Source of the DNA: Kribbella sp. NBC_00382
GTDB taxonomy: Bacteria; Actinomycetota; Actinomycetes; Propionibacteriales; Kribbellaceae
Assembly: GCF_036067295.1 (NCBI RefSeq)
Contig: NZ_CP107954.1
Span: forward strand, 8,122,001-8,186,000
Direction: 5' to 3'
DNA: 64,000 nt
This document shows positions 41,531 to 50,369 of this stretch, piece after piece (within the stretch, counting starts at the first letter, position 1; each line of letters starts with the position of its first letter). A program made the translations under genes and the position numbers. The notes beneath the pieces were generated by a model. That model searched no databases. It was not told the origin of the DNA and saw nothing but the letters and a program-made list of their open reading frames with translations.

Positions 41531-41596
41531 GCGCCGGGGAGGTCGGCCTTAGCGGACCCCGGCGCGGCAGCGAATAAGACGTACCGCGAACTGCAT
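41531..41596 (-). promoter_or_regulatory. Possible leuB leader: short reading frame overlapping a hairpin
   Basis: A 15-codon frame (ATG 41596 to TAA 41549, MQFAVRLIRCRAGVR) overlaps one arm of a 9-bp hairpin (41531-41539 with 41557-41565). The layout recalls an attenuator, but the peptide has only one Leu, no clear ribosome binding site is seen and no T-tract follows. This is a weak candidate. Confidence 0.3.
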
Positions 41597-41689
41597 GATG
41601 GGTCCGAAGATACTCTGGCGTGCGACTATTTCGCCACAATGCGGGCACGCTGTCCCGGTATGTGAGATACCAGTGACACGACTGGACCA

Positions 41690-42277
41690 ATGCTGTGCAA
41701 GTCTCAACCGGTGAGTGCTCCCCCAGAACTGCCGCCGCTGGTCTCAGCGGCCCTCAGCCTGTCCGGACGCCGTGGATTCGTCAGCGCGACGCGCAACGAG
41801 ACCGGCCGATTGCTCGCCACCCTGGCGGCTTCCCGGACCGGAACGCTCGGCGAGGTCGGTACCGGCTGCGGCGTCGGGTCGGCCTGGCTGCGGCACGGCG
41901 CGACCGACGACACCAAGATCGTCACCGCCGAGAGCGACCCGCAACTGGCTCAGGTGGTCAAGGAGCTCTTCGCCGACGACGGCCGGATCGAGGTCCTGTC
42001 GGCGGACTGGACGGCACTGATCGAGCGCGGCCCGTTCTCGTTGCTCTTCGTCGACGCCCGCGAGGCCAAGCTGTCGGCCCGCGACGTGATCGCGGAGGCA
42101 GTCGAGCCGGGCGGCTTCGTAGTACTGGACGACTTCACCCCGTCCGCCGTGTGGCCGCCGATGTACGAAGGCCGCGTCGACACCCTGCGCCAGGAATGGC
42201 TCCAGGACAAACGCTTCACCACGGTAGAGATCATGGTCGCCACCGACGCCGCAGTCCTCCTCGCCACCAAGCGCTAG
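41690..42277 (+). CDS. O-methyltransferase-like SAM enzyme
   Basis: The 195-residue protein has GTLGEVGTGCGVGSAWL (SAM motif I), KIVTAESDPQLAQVVKELF (motif II acidic residue) and LLFVDAREA, then GGFVVLDDFTP, the pattern of class I O-methyltransferases related to the caffeoyl-CoA type. An alternative GTG start at 41711 would remove seven residues. The substrate is unknown. The following 42278-42514 holds no gene or clear signal. Confidence 0.8.
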   Translation: MLCKSQPVSAPPELPPLVSAALSLSGRRGFVSATRNETGRLLATLAASRTGTLGEVGTGCGVGSAWLRHGATDDTKIVTAESDPQLAQVVKELFADDGRIEVLSADWTALIERGPFSLLFVDAREAKLSARDVIAEAVEPGGFVVLDDFTPSAVWPPMYEGRVDTLRQEWLQDKRFTTVEIMVATDAAVLLATKR

Positions 42278-42514
42278 GAACTCCTTCGACGGGTGGTACC
42301 CCGCCCACGCCGGCTCGTACCTCGCCTGCTCCCCACCCCCCAGCTCCGTGGCTCCTCCGTCGCCACTCCCGCTGCCTTCGCCAGGGGGTGAGGCGCGCGG
42401 GACTTCGCCCCACCCCTCACCAAGAAGTCCACCACTGCGTTCCCCACCGGCTCCCCGATGGACCAGAGCTAGGCTTTTGGCGCTGGACCGCGCTCATCTG
42501 AACTGGGAGTAGAC

Positions 42515-43327
42515 ATGCAAGCACTGAAGCTTTCGAACGGCGCTGAGATCCCCGCACTCGGGCTGGGGGTCTGGCAGGTACCAGAGGGCCCGGTCACCGA
42601 AGCGGCGGTGACCGCGGCGCTCGAGACCGGGTACCGGCTGATCGACACGGCTCAGGCGTACGGCAACGAGTCGAGCGTCGGCCGAGCGCTCCGGAGCAGC
42701 GGCGTACCGCGGGAGGAGATCTTCCTGACGACGAAGTTCCTCCCGAGCCACCGCGATCCCCTGGCCGAGATGGAGAAGAGCCTCGAACGGCTCGACACCG
42801 ACTACGTCGACCTGTACCTCGTCCACTGGCCGCAGGGCGGGCCGACGGCCGCCTGGTCCGGCATGGAGGCAGCCCACGCCGCCGGCCTGGCGAAGGCCAT
42901 CGGCGTCTCCAACTTCAGCGCCACCGAACTGGCCGAGGTAATCAAGGCCAGCGAAGTAGCCCCCATGGCCAACCAGTTCCAGTACAGCCCGTTCCTGGAC
43001 CGCCGAGCTCTGGTCGACGCCTGCCTAGCCTCCAACGTAGTCCCCCAGGGCTACAGCCCCCTGGGAACCGGCGAACACCTAGACGACCCAGTAGTAGCCA
43101 AGCTGGCAGCCGCCACCGGCCGCACCCCCGCCCAGGTCCTGATCCGCTGGTCCCTCCAACGAGGCGTCTCAGTCATCCCCAAGTCGTCCACCCCTAGCCG
43201 AATCCAGGAAAACTTCGCCGCCTTGGACTTCGAACTAGACGAGGACGCGATGGCAGCCCTGGACGCCCTAGACACCTCCGGTCACACCGCAGACGCAAAG
43301 GCCCCCGGCCAGAAGTGGTGGTCCTGA
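42515..43327 (+). CDS. Aldo/keto reductase (2,5-diketogluconate reductase-like)
   Basis: The 270-residue TIM barrel has the catalytic tetrad: Asp and Tyr in LIDTAQAYGNE, Lys in FLTTKFLP and His in LYLVHWPQ. NADPH-binding elements are GVSNF, NQFQYSPF, GYSPLGTG and IPKSSTPSRIQEN. It reduces small aldehydes or ketones. GGGAG lies a few bases before the ATG. Codon choice becomes markedly more C-rich, with CTA and GTA codons, in the last third. Confidence 0.9.
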   Translation: MQALKLSNGAEIPALGLGVWQVPEGPVTEAAVTAALETGYRLIDTAQAYGNESSVGRALRSSGVPREEIFLTTKFLPSHRDPLAEMEKSLERLDTDYVDLYLVHWPQGGPTAAWSGMEAAHAAGLAKAIGVSNFSATELAEVIKASEVAPMANQFQYSPFLDRRALVDACLASNVVPQGYSPLGTGEHLDDPVVAKLAAATGRTPAQVLIRWSLQRGVSVIPKSSTPSRIQENFAALDFELDEDAMAALDALDTSGHTADAKAPGQKWWS

Positions 43328-43441
43328 CCACCTCATCGACCTGATCGATGACGGGTTTTCGTACCGCTGGCGGCCTGCATCACGCCATCGGCCACAAAAC
43401 CCGCCAGGCCGTACTCCGGAGTACCGGGCTGAAAAGCAGGT

Positions 43442-43478
43442 GGGCCCGAGCGCGCTCCCGGTGGGAGGGCTCGGGCCC
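43442..43478. terminator. Terminator after the aldo/keto reductase
   Basis: GGGCCCGAGC (43442-43451) and GCTCGGGCCC (43469-43478) enclose an inner CTCCC/GGGAG stem. A T-tract is lacking. Confidence 0.65.
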
Positions 43479-43537
43479 TGGCCGGCCGCCATGCGCCTGC
43501 GGGCGGCAGGCCGGACCTGTGCAACCAGTTTGCCTTT

Positions 43538-43565
43538 CCCCTGGGGCCACAAGCGACCCCAGGGG
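43538..43565. terminator. Terminator at the serA end
   Basis: CCCCTGGGG (43538-43546) and CCCCAGGGG (43557-43565) form a stem, followed on the plus strand by TGTTTTAA. It lies 12 bases beyond the serA stop and probably works in both directions. Confidence 0.7.
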
Positions 43566-43577
43566 TGTTTTAACTTC

Positions 43578-45176
43578 TCAGACCTCGAGGTCGACCGCGC
43601 GAGCGGTGTCGGCCTGTACTGCGGTGGCGATGTCGTCCAGCACCGACGTCGGGATGCTGGAGTCGACGCTCAGCGCCACCAGCGCCTTGCCGCCCTTGCG
43701 GTCGCGGCTGACCTGCATGCCGGCGATGTTGATCTCGGACTTGCCGAGGATCCCACCGACCTGGCCGACGATGCCGGGCCGGTCCTCGTAGCTCAGGAAC
43801 GCCAGGTGCGCCGCCAGCTCGACCTCGAGGTCGAAGCCGTCGATCTCGACCAGCCGCTCGGACTGCTTGACGCCGACCAGCGTGCCGGACACGGACACCT
43901 GTCCACCGTCGGCGAGCGTGCCGCGCAGGGTGATCAGGTTGCGGTGCTCCGGGCTGTCGTGGTCGGTGACGAGCCGGACCTCAAGCCCACGCTCGGCCGC
44001 CAGCAGCGGCGCGTTCACGTACGACACGTTGTCCTCGACCACATCGGCGAACACGCCCTTCAGCGCGGCCAGCTCGAGCACCTTCACGTCGTACTGCGTG
44101 ATCTCACCACGCACCTCGACGTCCAACTGCTGTGCGACCCCACCAGCGAGAGCGGTAAAGATCCGCCCCAACTTCTCAGTCAACGCGATCCCCGGCCGGA
44201 CGTCCTCGGCGATGACCCCGCCCTGGACGTTGACCGCGTCGGGCACGAGCTCACCCGACAGCGCGAGCCGGACGGACTTGGCGACGGCGATACCGGCCTT
44301 CTCCTGCGCTTCCTCGGTGGAGGCGCCCAGGTGCGGCGTGGCGACGACATTCTCGAACTCGAACAGCGGCGAGTCGGTGCACGGCTCTTTGGCGAAGACG
44401 TCGAGCCCGGCCGCGGCAACCCGGCCCTCCTTCAGCGCGGAGTACAGCGCGGCCTCGTCGACGATGCCACCGCGGGCGGCGTTGACGATGATGACCTCGG
44501 GCTTGACCTTGTGCAGCTGCTCGTCGCCGATCAGCCCGATCGTCTCGGGCGTCTTCGGCAGGTGCACGGAGATGAAGTCGGACGCGGCCAGCAGCTCGTC
44601 CAGCGACGCGAGCCGGACGCCCATCTGGGCGGCGCGGCCGGCCTGCACGTACGGGTCGTACGCGATCACGTTCATGCCGAAGGCGGCCAGCCGCTGGGCG
44701 ACCAGGACACCGATCTTGCCCAGGCCGACGATGCCGACGGTCTTCTCGAACAGCTCGACGCCGGAGAACTTCGACCGCTTCCACTCGCCGTTCTTCAGCG
44801 AGAGGTCGGCGGCCGGGACGCGGCGGGCGGCGGCGAGCAGCAGCGCGACGGCCAGCTCGGCGGCGCTGACGATGTTGGAGGTCGGCGCGTTGACGACCAT
44901 CACGCCGGCCTGGGTGGCGGCCTTCACGTCGACGTTGTCGAGGCCGACGCCGGCGCGGGCGACCACCTTGAGCTTCTTGGCGGCGGCGAGCGCCTCGGCG
45001 TCCACCTTGGTCGCGGACCTGATCAGGATCGCGTCGACGTCGGCGATGGCCGGGATCAGCTCGGCGCGGTCGGCGCCGTTCGCGTGCCGGATCTCGAAGT
45101 CGGGGCCGAGCGCCTCGACGGTGGCCGGGGACAGTTCTTCGGCGATCAGGACGACGGGCCGTTGAGCGTCAGTCAT
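43578..45176 (-). CDS. serA: D-3-phosphoglycerate dehydrogenase
   Basis: The 532-residue long-form enzyme opens serine synthesis. It contains the NAD-binding GIVGLGKIGVLVAQRL, catalytic Arg in VNAARGGIVDEAAL, Glu in FAKEPCTDSPL and His in ATPHLGASTEEA. An ASB (intervening) domain follows, then a C-terminal ACT domain (LSYEDRPGIVGQVGGILGKSEINIAGMQVSR) that mediates serine inhibition. The same domain order occurs in mycobacterial SerA1, also next to leuB and ilvC. Confidence 0.96.
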   Translation of the reverse strand: MTDAQRPVVLIAEELSPATVEALGPDFEIRHANGADRAELIPAIADVDAILIRSATKVDAEALAAAKKLKVVARAGVGLDNVDVKAATQAGVMVVNAPTSNIVSAAELAVALLLAAARRVPAADLSLKNGEWKRSKFSGVELFEKTVGIVGLGKIGVLVAQRLAAFGMNVIAYDPYVQAGRAAQMGVRLASLDELLAASDFISVHLPKTPETIGLIGDEQLHKVKPEVIIVNAARGGIVDEAALYSALKEGRVAAAGLDVFAKEPCTDSPLFEFENVVATPHLGASTEEAQEKAGIAVAKSVRLALSGELVPDAVNVQGGVIAEDVRPGIALTEKLGRIFTALAGGVAQQLDVEVRGEITQYDVKVLELAALKGVFADVVEDNVSYVNAPLLAAERGLEVRLVTDHDSPEHRNLITLRGTLADGGQVSVSGTLVGVKQSERLVEIDGFDLEVELAAHLAFLSYEDRPGIVGQVGGILGKSEINIAGMQVSRDRKGGKALVALSVDSSIPTSVLDDIATAVQADTARAVDLEV

Positions 45177-45289
45177 CAGAGATGTCTCCTGCAGAAGCGG
45201 TTGGGGGCTCGAAGAGTCAGAGCACCGCGCTGTGCCCGCTGAACACGATGTTACCTGGTCGCCGATCCGGCTGCCCGCAGGGTCTCATC

Positions 45290-46486
45290 TCAGTCGCAGG
45301 GCTGCGGATCCCGTACCGCGACCGCCCGGTCGACCAGCAGCCTGCCCTTCTCCCGGACCAGCTGGTACCGGTTGTCGAGCCGGTTGCAGGTCTGGCCGAG
45401 CGCGCCGGCGCTGTTCGGCGAGAACAGCACGCTGTACGTCACCCGGGCGTTGACCGTCTCCCCCACCTGGGTCACCTCGATGATCCGGGGACCGAACAGG
45501 TACGACGTCTGGTGGTGCTGGCGGTCCTCCTCCTCGGTGAGGTTCTTGGCGAGTCGCGTCGAGTAGAGCGCCCTCAGACCGACGAAATCGTGCCTGTTCG
45601 TGGTGGTCATGAACGCGCCGATCAGCGTCTGGACCTCGCCCGCGAGCGGCGTGTTGGCCACGGTCAGCTCGGGCACGATCGCGGCCTGCGGTCCACGCGA
45701 GCGGACGCAGGTGCCACCGGGTTCGGGGGTGATGCCGGGCTGGCCCGTACCGGCGTACTGGCGCAGTTTCGCGGCCGGGACGATCGTCGCCGTCTGCACC
45801 GTGTCGCCGGTGATCAGGCCGATCACGCGCCCGGAGCCGTCCAGGGCCGGCCCGCCGAGTTTCGTTGCGTTGAGCACCGATGCCAGCGGCGTGGGGCTCT
45901 TCGCCGTACCGAGCGGCTGGATCGTCTGCGACCCGTTGGCGATGAACCCGACCACCGCCCGGTCAGCGCTAGCGGGTGGCTCCTTCGACGCCAACTCAGC
46001 TGCGGGGTTGGGCAGTTGGCCGATCATCCGCAGTACTGCGACGCCGTCGGCGCTACTGCCGAGCACGTTGGCCCGGCGGACGTCACCGGTCGACGTCACC
46101 AGCGCGACGGCCATCGGCTTCTTGATCGCCGAGGCGGCGGTCAGTACCAGCCCGTCGTCGAGCAGTACGCCGGTTGCGATGCCGGTGCCCTCGCAGGTGG
46201 TGGCGAGGATCTTGACGACGCTCGGACCGGCCGTCTCGAGCACCCCGGCCGCGTTCAGGGTCAGGCTGTCCTGGCGGATCAGCCAGCCGGCGCCCGCGCC
46301 CAGGACTAGTACGAAGACGACCAGCGGAACCACGAATCGCGGCCGGAACCTCGGCGGCAACGGCGGCTGCGTGGTCACGGCCGGCCGACGAGGCGGTGGC
46401 GCCTCGATCGAGGTCAGCGGAGTCAGTACTCCGGACGGGACGCGGCGAGGCGGCTTCGGCAGCTCTCGCCTGCCGCTGTCCACCAT
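45290..46486 (-). CDS. Membrane-anchored trypsin-like pseudo-protease with NTF2-like tail
   Basis: The 398-residue protein has a Pro-rich cytoplasmic N-terminus, one membrane helix (about 51-70), a chymotrypsin-like fold and a C-terminal NTF2/SnoaL-like domain (IGAFMTTTNRHDFVGLRALYSTRLAKN). All three catalytic positions are changed: the usual TAAH motif reads TAAS (S119), the usual NDVAVLR reads DGVAVLR (Gly148), and GNSGGP reads TKLGGP. It is therefore expected to bind but not cleave. It sits between ilvC and serA, with its own terminator. The role is unknown. Confidence 0.8.
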   Translation of the reverse strand: MVDSGRRELPKPPRRVPSGVLTPLTSIEAPPPRRPAVTTQPPLPPRFRPRFVVPLVVFVLVLGAGAGWLIRQDSLTLNAAGVLETAGPSVVKILATTCEGTGIATGVLLDDGLVLTAASAIKKPMAVALVTSTGDVRRANVLGSSADGVAVLRMIGQLPNPAAELASKEPPASADRAVVGFIANGSQTIQPLGTAKSPTPLASVLNATKLGGPALDGSGRVIGLITGDTVQTATIVPAAKLRQYAGTGQPGITPEPGGTCVRSRGPQAAIVPELTVANTPLAGEVQTLIGAFMTTTNRHDFVGLRALYSTRLAKNLTEEEDRQHHQTSYLFGPRIIEVTQVGETVNARVTYSVLFSPNSAGALGQTCNRLDNRYQLVREKGRLLVDRAVAVRDPQPCD

Positions 46487-46538
46487 CGACTACCCCCTGA
46501 TCACCCGCTTCGGCCCGTTGCGTCACCGATTGTGTCAA

Positions 46539-46571
46539 ACGCCCGGCCCACCACGAGGGTGGGCCGGGCGT
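46539..46571. terminator. Terminator after ilvC
   Basis: A perfect 14-bp stem (46539-46552 with 46558-46571) with a five-base loop lies 36 bases beyond the ilvC stop and ends the ilvBNC transcript. Confidence 0.8.
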
Positions 46572-46607
46572 CCGGCGTACAGGTGTTGCGTGTTCCTGGA
46601 CCAGGGG

Positions 46608-47639
46608 TCAGCGAGCCGCGCTGCCCTCGACGTAGTCGTCGTCGTGCGACTTGACCCATGCCATCAGGCCGCGCAGCTCCTTGCCGACAGCCTCGATCGG
46701 GTGCTCGGCGCTCTTCTTGCGGAACTCGGCGAACTCCGGCGCGCCGGCGTCCTGGTCGGCGATGAAGCGGGCCGCGAAGGTGCCGTCGGTGATGTCGCCG
46801 AGGACCTCCTTCATCCGCTGCTTGACCGACTCGTCGATGATCCGCGGGCCGGAGACGTAGTCGCCGTACTCGGCGGTGTCGGAGACCGACCAGCGCTGCT
46901 TGGCGATGCCGCCTTCGTAGATCAGGTCGACGATCAGCTTGAGCTCGTGCAGGCACTCGAAGTAGGCGACCTCCGGCTGGTAGCCGGCCTCGGTCAGTAC
47001 CTCGAAGCCGGACTGGATCAGCTGCGAGACGCCACCGCAGAGGACGGCCTGCTCACCGAACAGGTCGGTCTCGGTCTCCTCGGTGAAGGTGGTCTTGATA
47101 CCGCCGGCGCGGAGGCCGCCGATGCCCTTGGCGTAGGACAGCGCGAGGTCCCAGGCCTTGCCGGACGCGTCCTGCTCGACGGCGACGAGCACCGGTACGC
47201 CGCGACCCTCGGAGAACTCACGACGGACCAGGTGGCCGGGGCCCTTCGGCGCGACCATGAAGACGTCGACGCCGGCCGGGGGCTTGATGTAGCCGAACCG
47301 GATGTTGAAGCCGTGGCCGAAGACGAGCGCGTCGCCGTCGACCAGGTTCGGCTCGATGGCCTCCTTGTACAGGGAGCGCTGGGCCGGGTCCGGCGCGAGC
47401 ACGACGATCACGTCGGCCTCCTCGCACGCCTCGAACGGGGTGAGCACCCGCAGGCCCTGGGCCTCGGCCTTGGCGCGGCTCTTCGAGCCCTCCGGCAGGC
47501 CGACCCGGACGTCGACGCCGGAGTCGCGCAGCGACAGCGCGTGGGCGTGGCCCTGGCTGCCGAAGCCGAGCACGGCCACGTTGCGGCCCTGGATCACCGA
47601 CAGGTCGGCGTTGTCGTCATAGAACATTTCTGCTGCCAC
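46608..47639 (-). CDS. ilvC: Ketol-acid reductoisomerase (class I)
   Basis: GTG at 47639 (VAAEMFYDDNADL) follows AAGGAG; ATG at 47627 is the alternative. The 343-residue enzyme has NADPH-binding VLGFGSQGHAHALSL, and the metal and substrate segments APKGPGHLVRREF, DLFGEQAVLCGG and YFECLHELKLIVDLIYEGG. It converts acetolactate and acetohydroxybutyrate to dihydroxy acids. It is third in the ilvBNC operon. Confidence 0.95.
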   Translation of the reverse strand: MAAEMFYDDNADLSVIQGRNVAVLGFGSQGHAHALSLRDSGVDVRVGLPEGSKSRAKAEAQGLRVLTPFEACEEADVIVVLAPDPAQRSLYKEAIEPNLVDGDALVFGHGFNIRFGYIKPPAGVDVFMVAPKGPGHLVRREFSEGRGVPVLVAVEQDASGKAWDLALSYAKGIGGLRAGGIKTTFTEETETDLFGEQAVLCGGVSQLIQSGFEVLTEAGYQPEVAYFECLHELKLIVDLIYEGGIAKQRWSVSDTAEYGDYVSGPRIIDESVKQRMKEVLGDITDGTFAARFIADQDAGAPEFAEFRKKSAEHPIEAVGKELRGLMAWVKSHDDDYVEGSAAR

Positions 47640-47682
47640 TTGGAGCTCGTCTCCTTGATTTCTTTTTGATGAGGGTTGTAGC

Positions 47683-48366
47683 TCAGGCCTGGCGGGCGGG
47701 AGCGGGACGGTGACCCGGCGGCGGGTGCGGCACCGGGTGATTCGGGTTGGCCGGGTTGGCCGGTGTGCTCGGGGCGCTCGGGGTGCCGTTGGTCGTACCG
47801 GCCGGGCGGGCCTGCAGCGTCGGGGACCCGGTCGCCACGTGTGGCGGCGGTACCGGGACCGGGCGCAGGGTGCGGTCGGAGATGGAGCGGCTGCCCCGCC
47901 CGATCGCGACCATGCCGGACTGAACCAGCTCGCGGACGCCGAAGGGTTCCAGCACCCGGAGCATGGCTTCGAGCTTCTCGGGGTTACCGGTGGCCTCGAT
48001 GGTGATCGCGTCCGGCGCGACGTCCACCACCTTCGCACGGAACAGCTGGACGGTCTCCAGCACCTGTCCGCGGCTCAGGGTGTCCGCCTTGACCTTCACC
48101 AGCAGCAGTTCACGCTGCACGGTGGCGGTCGGCTCGAGCTCGACGATCTTGATCACGTTGATCAGCTTGTTCAGCTGCTTGGTGATCTGCTCCAAAGGCT
48201 GCTCGTCCACGCTGACCGCGATGGTCATCCGGGACACCTCGGGGTGCTCGGTCGGGCCGACGGCCAGTGAGTCGATGTTGAACCCGCGGCGCGAGATGAG
48301 CGCCGCGACCCGAGCCAGAACACCGTGCTTGTTCTCGACCAGGATGCTCAGGGTGTGCTTGGACAT
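47683..48366 (-). CDS. ilvN: Acetolactate synthase regulatory subunit with proline-rich tail
   Basis: The 227-residue protein begins MSKHTLSILVENKHGVLARVAALISRRGFNIDSLAVG, the ACT domain that binds valine, and has the usual second domain to about residue 165. It then carries about 60 extra residues rich in Pro, Ala and Thr (VPVPPPHVATG...NPNHPVPHPPPGHRPAPARQA), not present in typical 165-175-residue IlvN. Its start immediately follows the ilvB stop. Confidence 0.94.
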   Translation of the reverse strand: MSKHTLSILVENKHGVLARVAALISRRGFNIDSLAVGPTEHPEVSRMTIAVSVDEQPLEQITKQLNKLINVIKIVELEPTATVQRELLLVKVKADTLSRGQVLETVQLFRAKVVDVAPDAITIEATGNPEKLEAMLRVLEPFGVRELVQSGMVAIGRGSRSISDRTLRPVPVPPPHVATGSPTLQARPAGTTNGTPSAPSTPANPANPNHPVPHPPPGHRPAPARQA

Positions 48367-50115
48367 TTACAGCTCCTCCCCATCCCACTGCGGGGCCAGG
48401 TCGCGGGCGAACTGGATGTCGTCGTTGCTGCTGCCGGCCGCCACCATCGGCCAGACCATTGCGTCGCGGTGCACGACGAAGTCGACCACGACCGGCTGAT
48501 CGGTGACCGACATCGCCTTGTCGATGGTGGCGTCGACCGACTCCTTGTCGGAGCAGCGCAGCCCGACGCAGCCCATCGCCTCGGCCAGCTTGGCGAAGTC
48601 CGGGATCCGGGCCGAGTGCAGGTCGGTGTTGGAGTACCGCTTGTCGTAGAACAGCGTCTGCCACTGCCGGACCATGCCCAGCGACTGGTTGTTGATCACC
48701 GCGACCTTGATCGGGATGCCCTCCAGCGCGCAGGTGACGAGCTCCTGATTCGTCATCTGGAAGCAGCCGTCGCCGTCGATCGCCCAGACGGTCTTGTCCG
48801 GCCGCGCGACCTTCGCGCCCATCGCCGCGGGCACGGAGTACCCCATGGTGCCGAGGCCGCCGGAGTTCAGCCAGTGCATCGGCTTCTCGAACGGCAGGTA
48901 GTGCGCGGCCCACATCTGGTGCTGGCCGACGCCGCTGGTGTAGATCGCGTCCGGTCCGGCGATCTGGCCGATCCGCTGGATCACGTGCTGCGGGGACAGA
49001 CTGCCGTCCTCCGGCTCGTCGAAGCCGACCGGGTACTTCGCCCGGACCGCCTCGAGCTGGGCGCGCCAGGTGGAGTAGTCCGGGGTCTTGCCGTTGCTCG
49101 CGATCTCGCTGTTCAGCGCCGCGATCAGATCGACGATGACCTCCTTGCAGTCACCCACGATCGGGACGTCGGCGTGCCGATTCTTGCCGATCTCGGCCGG
49201 GTCGATGTCCGCGTGGATCACCTTGGCCTCGGGCGCGAACGAGCTCAGCTTGCCGGTCACCCGGTCGTCGAAGCGGGCGCCCAGGCAGATCAGCAGGTCG
49301 GACCGCTGCAGCGCACCGACGGCCGAGACCGAACCGTGCATGCCCGGCATGCCGAAGTGCAGCTCGTGCGTGTCGGGCAGCGCACCCCGTGCCATCAGCG
49401 TGGTGACGACGGGGATGCCGTGCTGCTCGGCCAGTTCCTTCAGCTCGACGTGTGCCTTGGCGCGGATCACGCCGCCGCCGACGTACAGGACCGGCTTCTC
49501 CGCGGCGGCGATCAGGCGGGCCGCCTCGCGCACCTGCTTGGGGTGCGGGCGGGTCACCGGGCGGTAGCCGGGTAGCGAGAGCTCGGTCGGCCAGCGGAAG
49601 TCGACCATCGCCTGCATGGCGTCCTTGGTCACGTCGACCAGGACCGGGCCGGGGCGGCCGGTGCTCGCGATGTGGAAGGCCTCGGCGATCGTACTGGCGA
49701 TCTCGTTCGGGTCGTTGACCAGGAAGTTGTGCTTGGTGATCGGCATCGTGATGCCGCGGATGTCCGCCTCCTGGAAGGCGTCCGTACCGATCGCCGCGCT
49801 GGCCACCTGGCCGGTGATCGCGACCATCGGCACCGAGTCCATGTACGCGTCGGCGATCGGCGTCACCAGGTTGGTCGCGCCCGGGCCCGAGGTCGCCATG
49901 CAGACGCCGGTCTTGCCGGTCGCCGAGGCGTAGCCCTGGGCTGCGTGGCCGGCGCCCTGCTCGTGACGTACCAGGATGTGGCGGATCTGGGTCGAGTCGA
50001 GCATCGGGTCGTACGCCGGGAGGATCGCGCCGCCCGGGATGCCGAAGACGGTGTCCACTCCGGCATGTTCCAGTGCGCGGATCAGAGCCTGTGCTCCGGT
50101 CAGCTGCTCACTCAT
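48367..50115 (-). CDS. ilvB: Acetolactate synthase catalytic subunit
   Basis: The 582-residue ThDP enzyme has VFGIPGGAILPAYD, the ThDP Glu in LVRHEQGAGHAAQGY, the FAD-binding central domain (SDLLICLGARFDDRVTG) and the ThDP motif DGDGCFQMTNQEL...VINNQ. It forms acetolactate and 2-aceto-2-hydroxybutyrate, the first common step to valine and isoleucine. A branched-chain leader peptide and terminator precede it. Confidence 0.96.
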   Translation of the reverse strand: MSEQLTGAQALIRALEHAGVDTVFGIPGGAILPAYDPMLDSTQIRHILVRHEQGAGHAAQGYASATGKTGVCMATSGPGATNLVTPIADAYMDSVPMVAITGQVASAAIGTDAFQEADIRGITMPITKHNFLVNDPNEIASTIAEAFHIASTGRPGPVLVDVTKDAMQAMVDFRWPTELSLPGYRPVTRPHPKQVREAARLIAAAEKPVLYVGGGVIRAKAHVELKELAEQHGIPVVTTLMARGALPDTHELHFGMPGMHGSVSAVGALQRSDLLICLGARFDDRVTGKLSSFAPEAKVIHADIDPAEIGKNRHADVPIVGDCKEVIVDLIAALNSEIASNGKTPDYSTWRAQLEAVRAKYPVGFDEPEDGSLSPQHVIQRIGQIAGPDAIYTSGVGQHQMWAAHYLPFEKPMHWLNSGGLGTMGYSVPAAMGAKVARPDKTVWAIDGDGCFQMTNQELVTCALEGIPIKVAVINNQSLGMVRQWQTLFYDKRYSNTDLHSARIPDFAKLAEAMGCVGLRCSDKESVDATIDKAMSVTDQPVVVDFVVHRDAMVWPMVAAGSSNDDIQFARDLAPQWDGEEL

Positions 50116-50179
50116 GGTGCCTTCCCTTGGTCGTCACTGCTGCTACTACTGCCAGACAAAAGACTGCGGCCGATACAAA

Positions 50180-50215
50180 GAAAAAGCCCCCTCCGCCGGG
50201 TGGGCTGAAGGGGGC
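50180..50215 (-). terminator. Attenuator terminator of ilvBNC
   Basis: On the minus strand GCCCCCTTC (50215-50207) pairs with GGAGGGGGC (50194-50186), followed by TTTTTCTTTG. It lies between the leader peptide and ilvB and is the expected attenuation terminator. Confidence 0.85.
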
Positions 50216-50236
50216 GCGCTCGACTCGAAGGTCGCG

Positions 50237-50278
50237 TCAGTCGGCGCGCCGCACAAGTACGAGAAGAATCGATCGCAT
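50237..50278 (-). CDS. ilvB leader peptide (MRSILLVLVRRAD)
   Basis: The 13-codon frame runs from ATG 50278 to TGA 50237, with AAGG eight to eleven bases upstream. It encodes I-L-L-V-L-V in a row and is followed by a terminator before ilvB. This is the classical design for attenuation by charged tRNA-Ile, -Leu and -Val, known for ilvB operons of Corynebacterium and Streptomyces. It lies 92 bases downstream of the ilvD stop on the same strand. Confidence 0.9.
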   Translation of the reverse strand: MRSILLVLVRRAD

Positions 50279-50369
50279 GCAGTCACCTTCGCCGACTCCT
50301 CTCGATCCGGTCAAGCCTGACACAGGTCCATCTCATGAGTTGAGACGGCCGTCTTACGTTTAAGCCAGT

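Noticed and set aside
43440..45242. A 600-codon open frame antisense to serA.
   Set aside because: It is a mirror of serA codon bias with no recognisable domain; serA is unambiguous.
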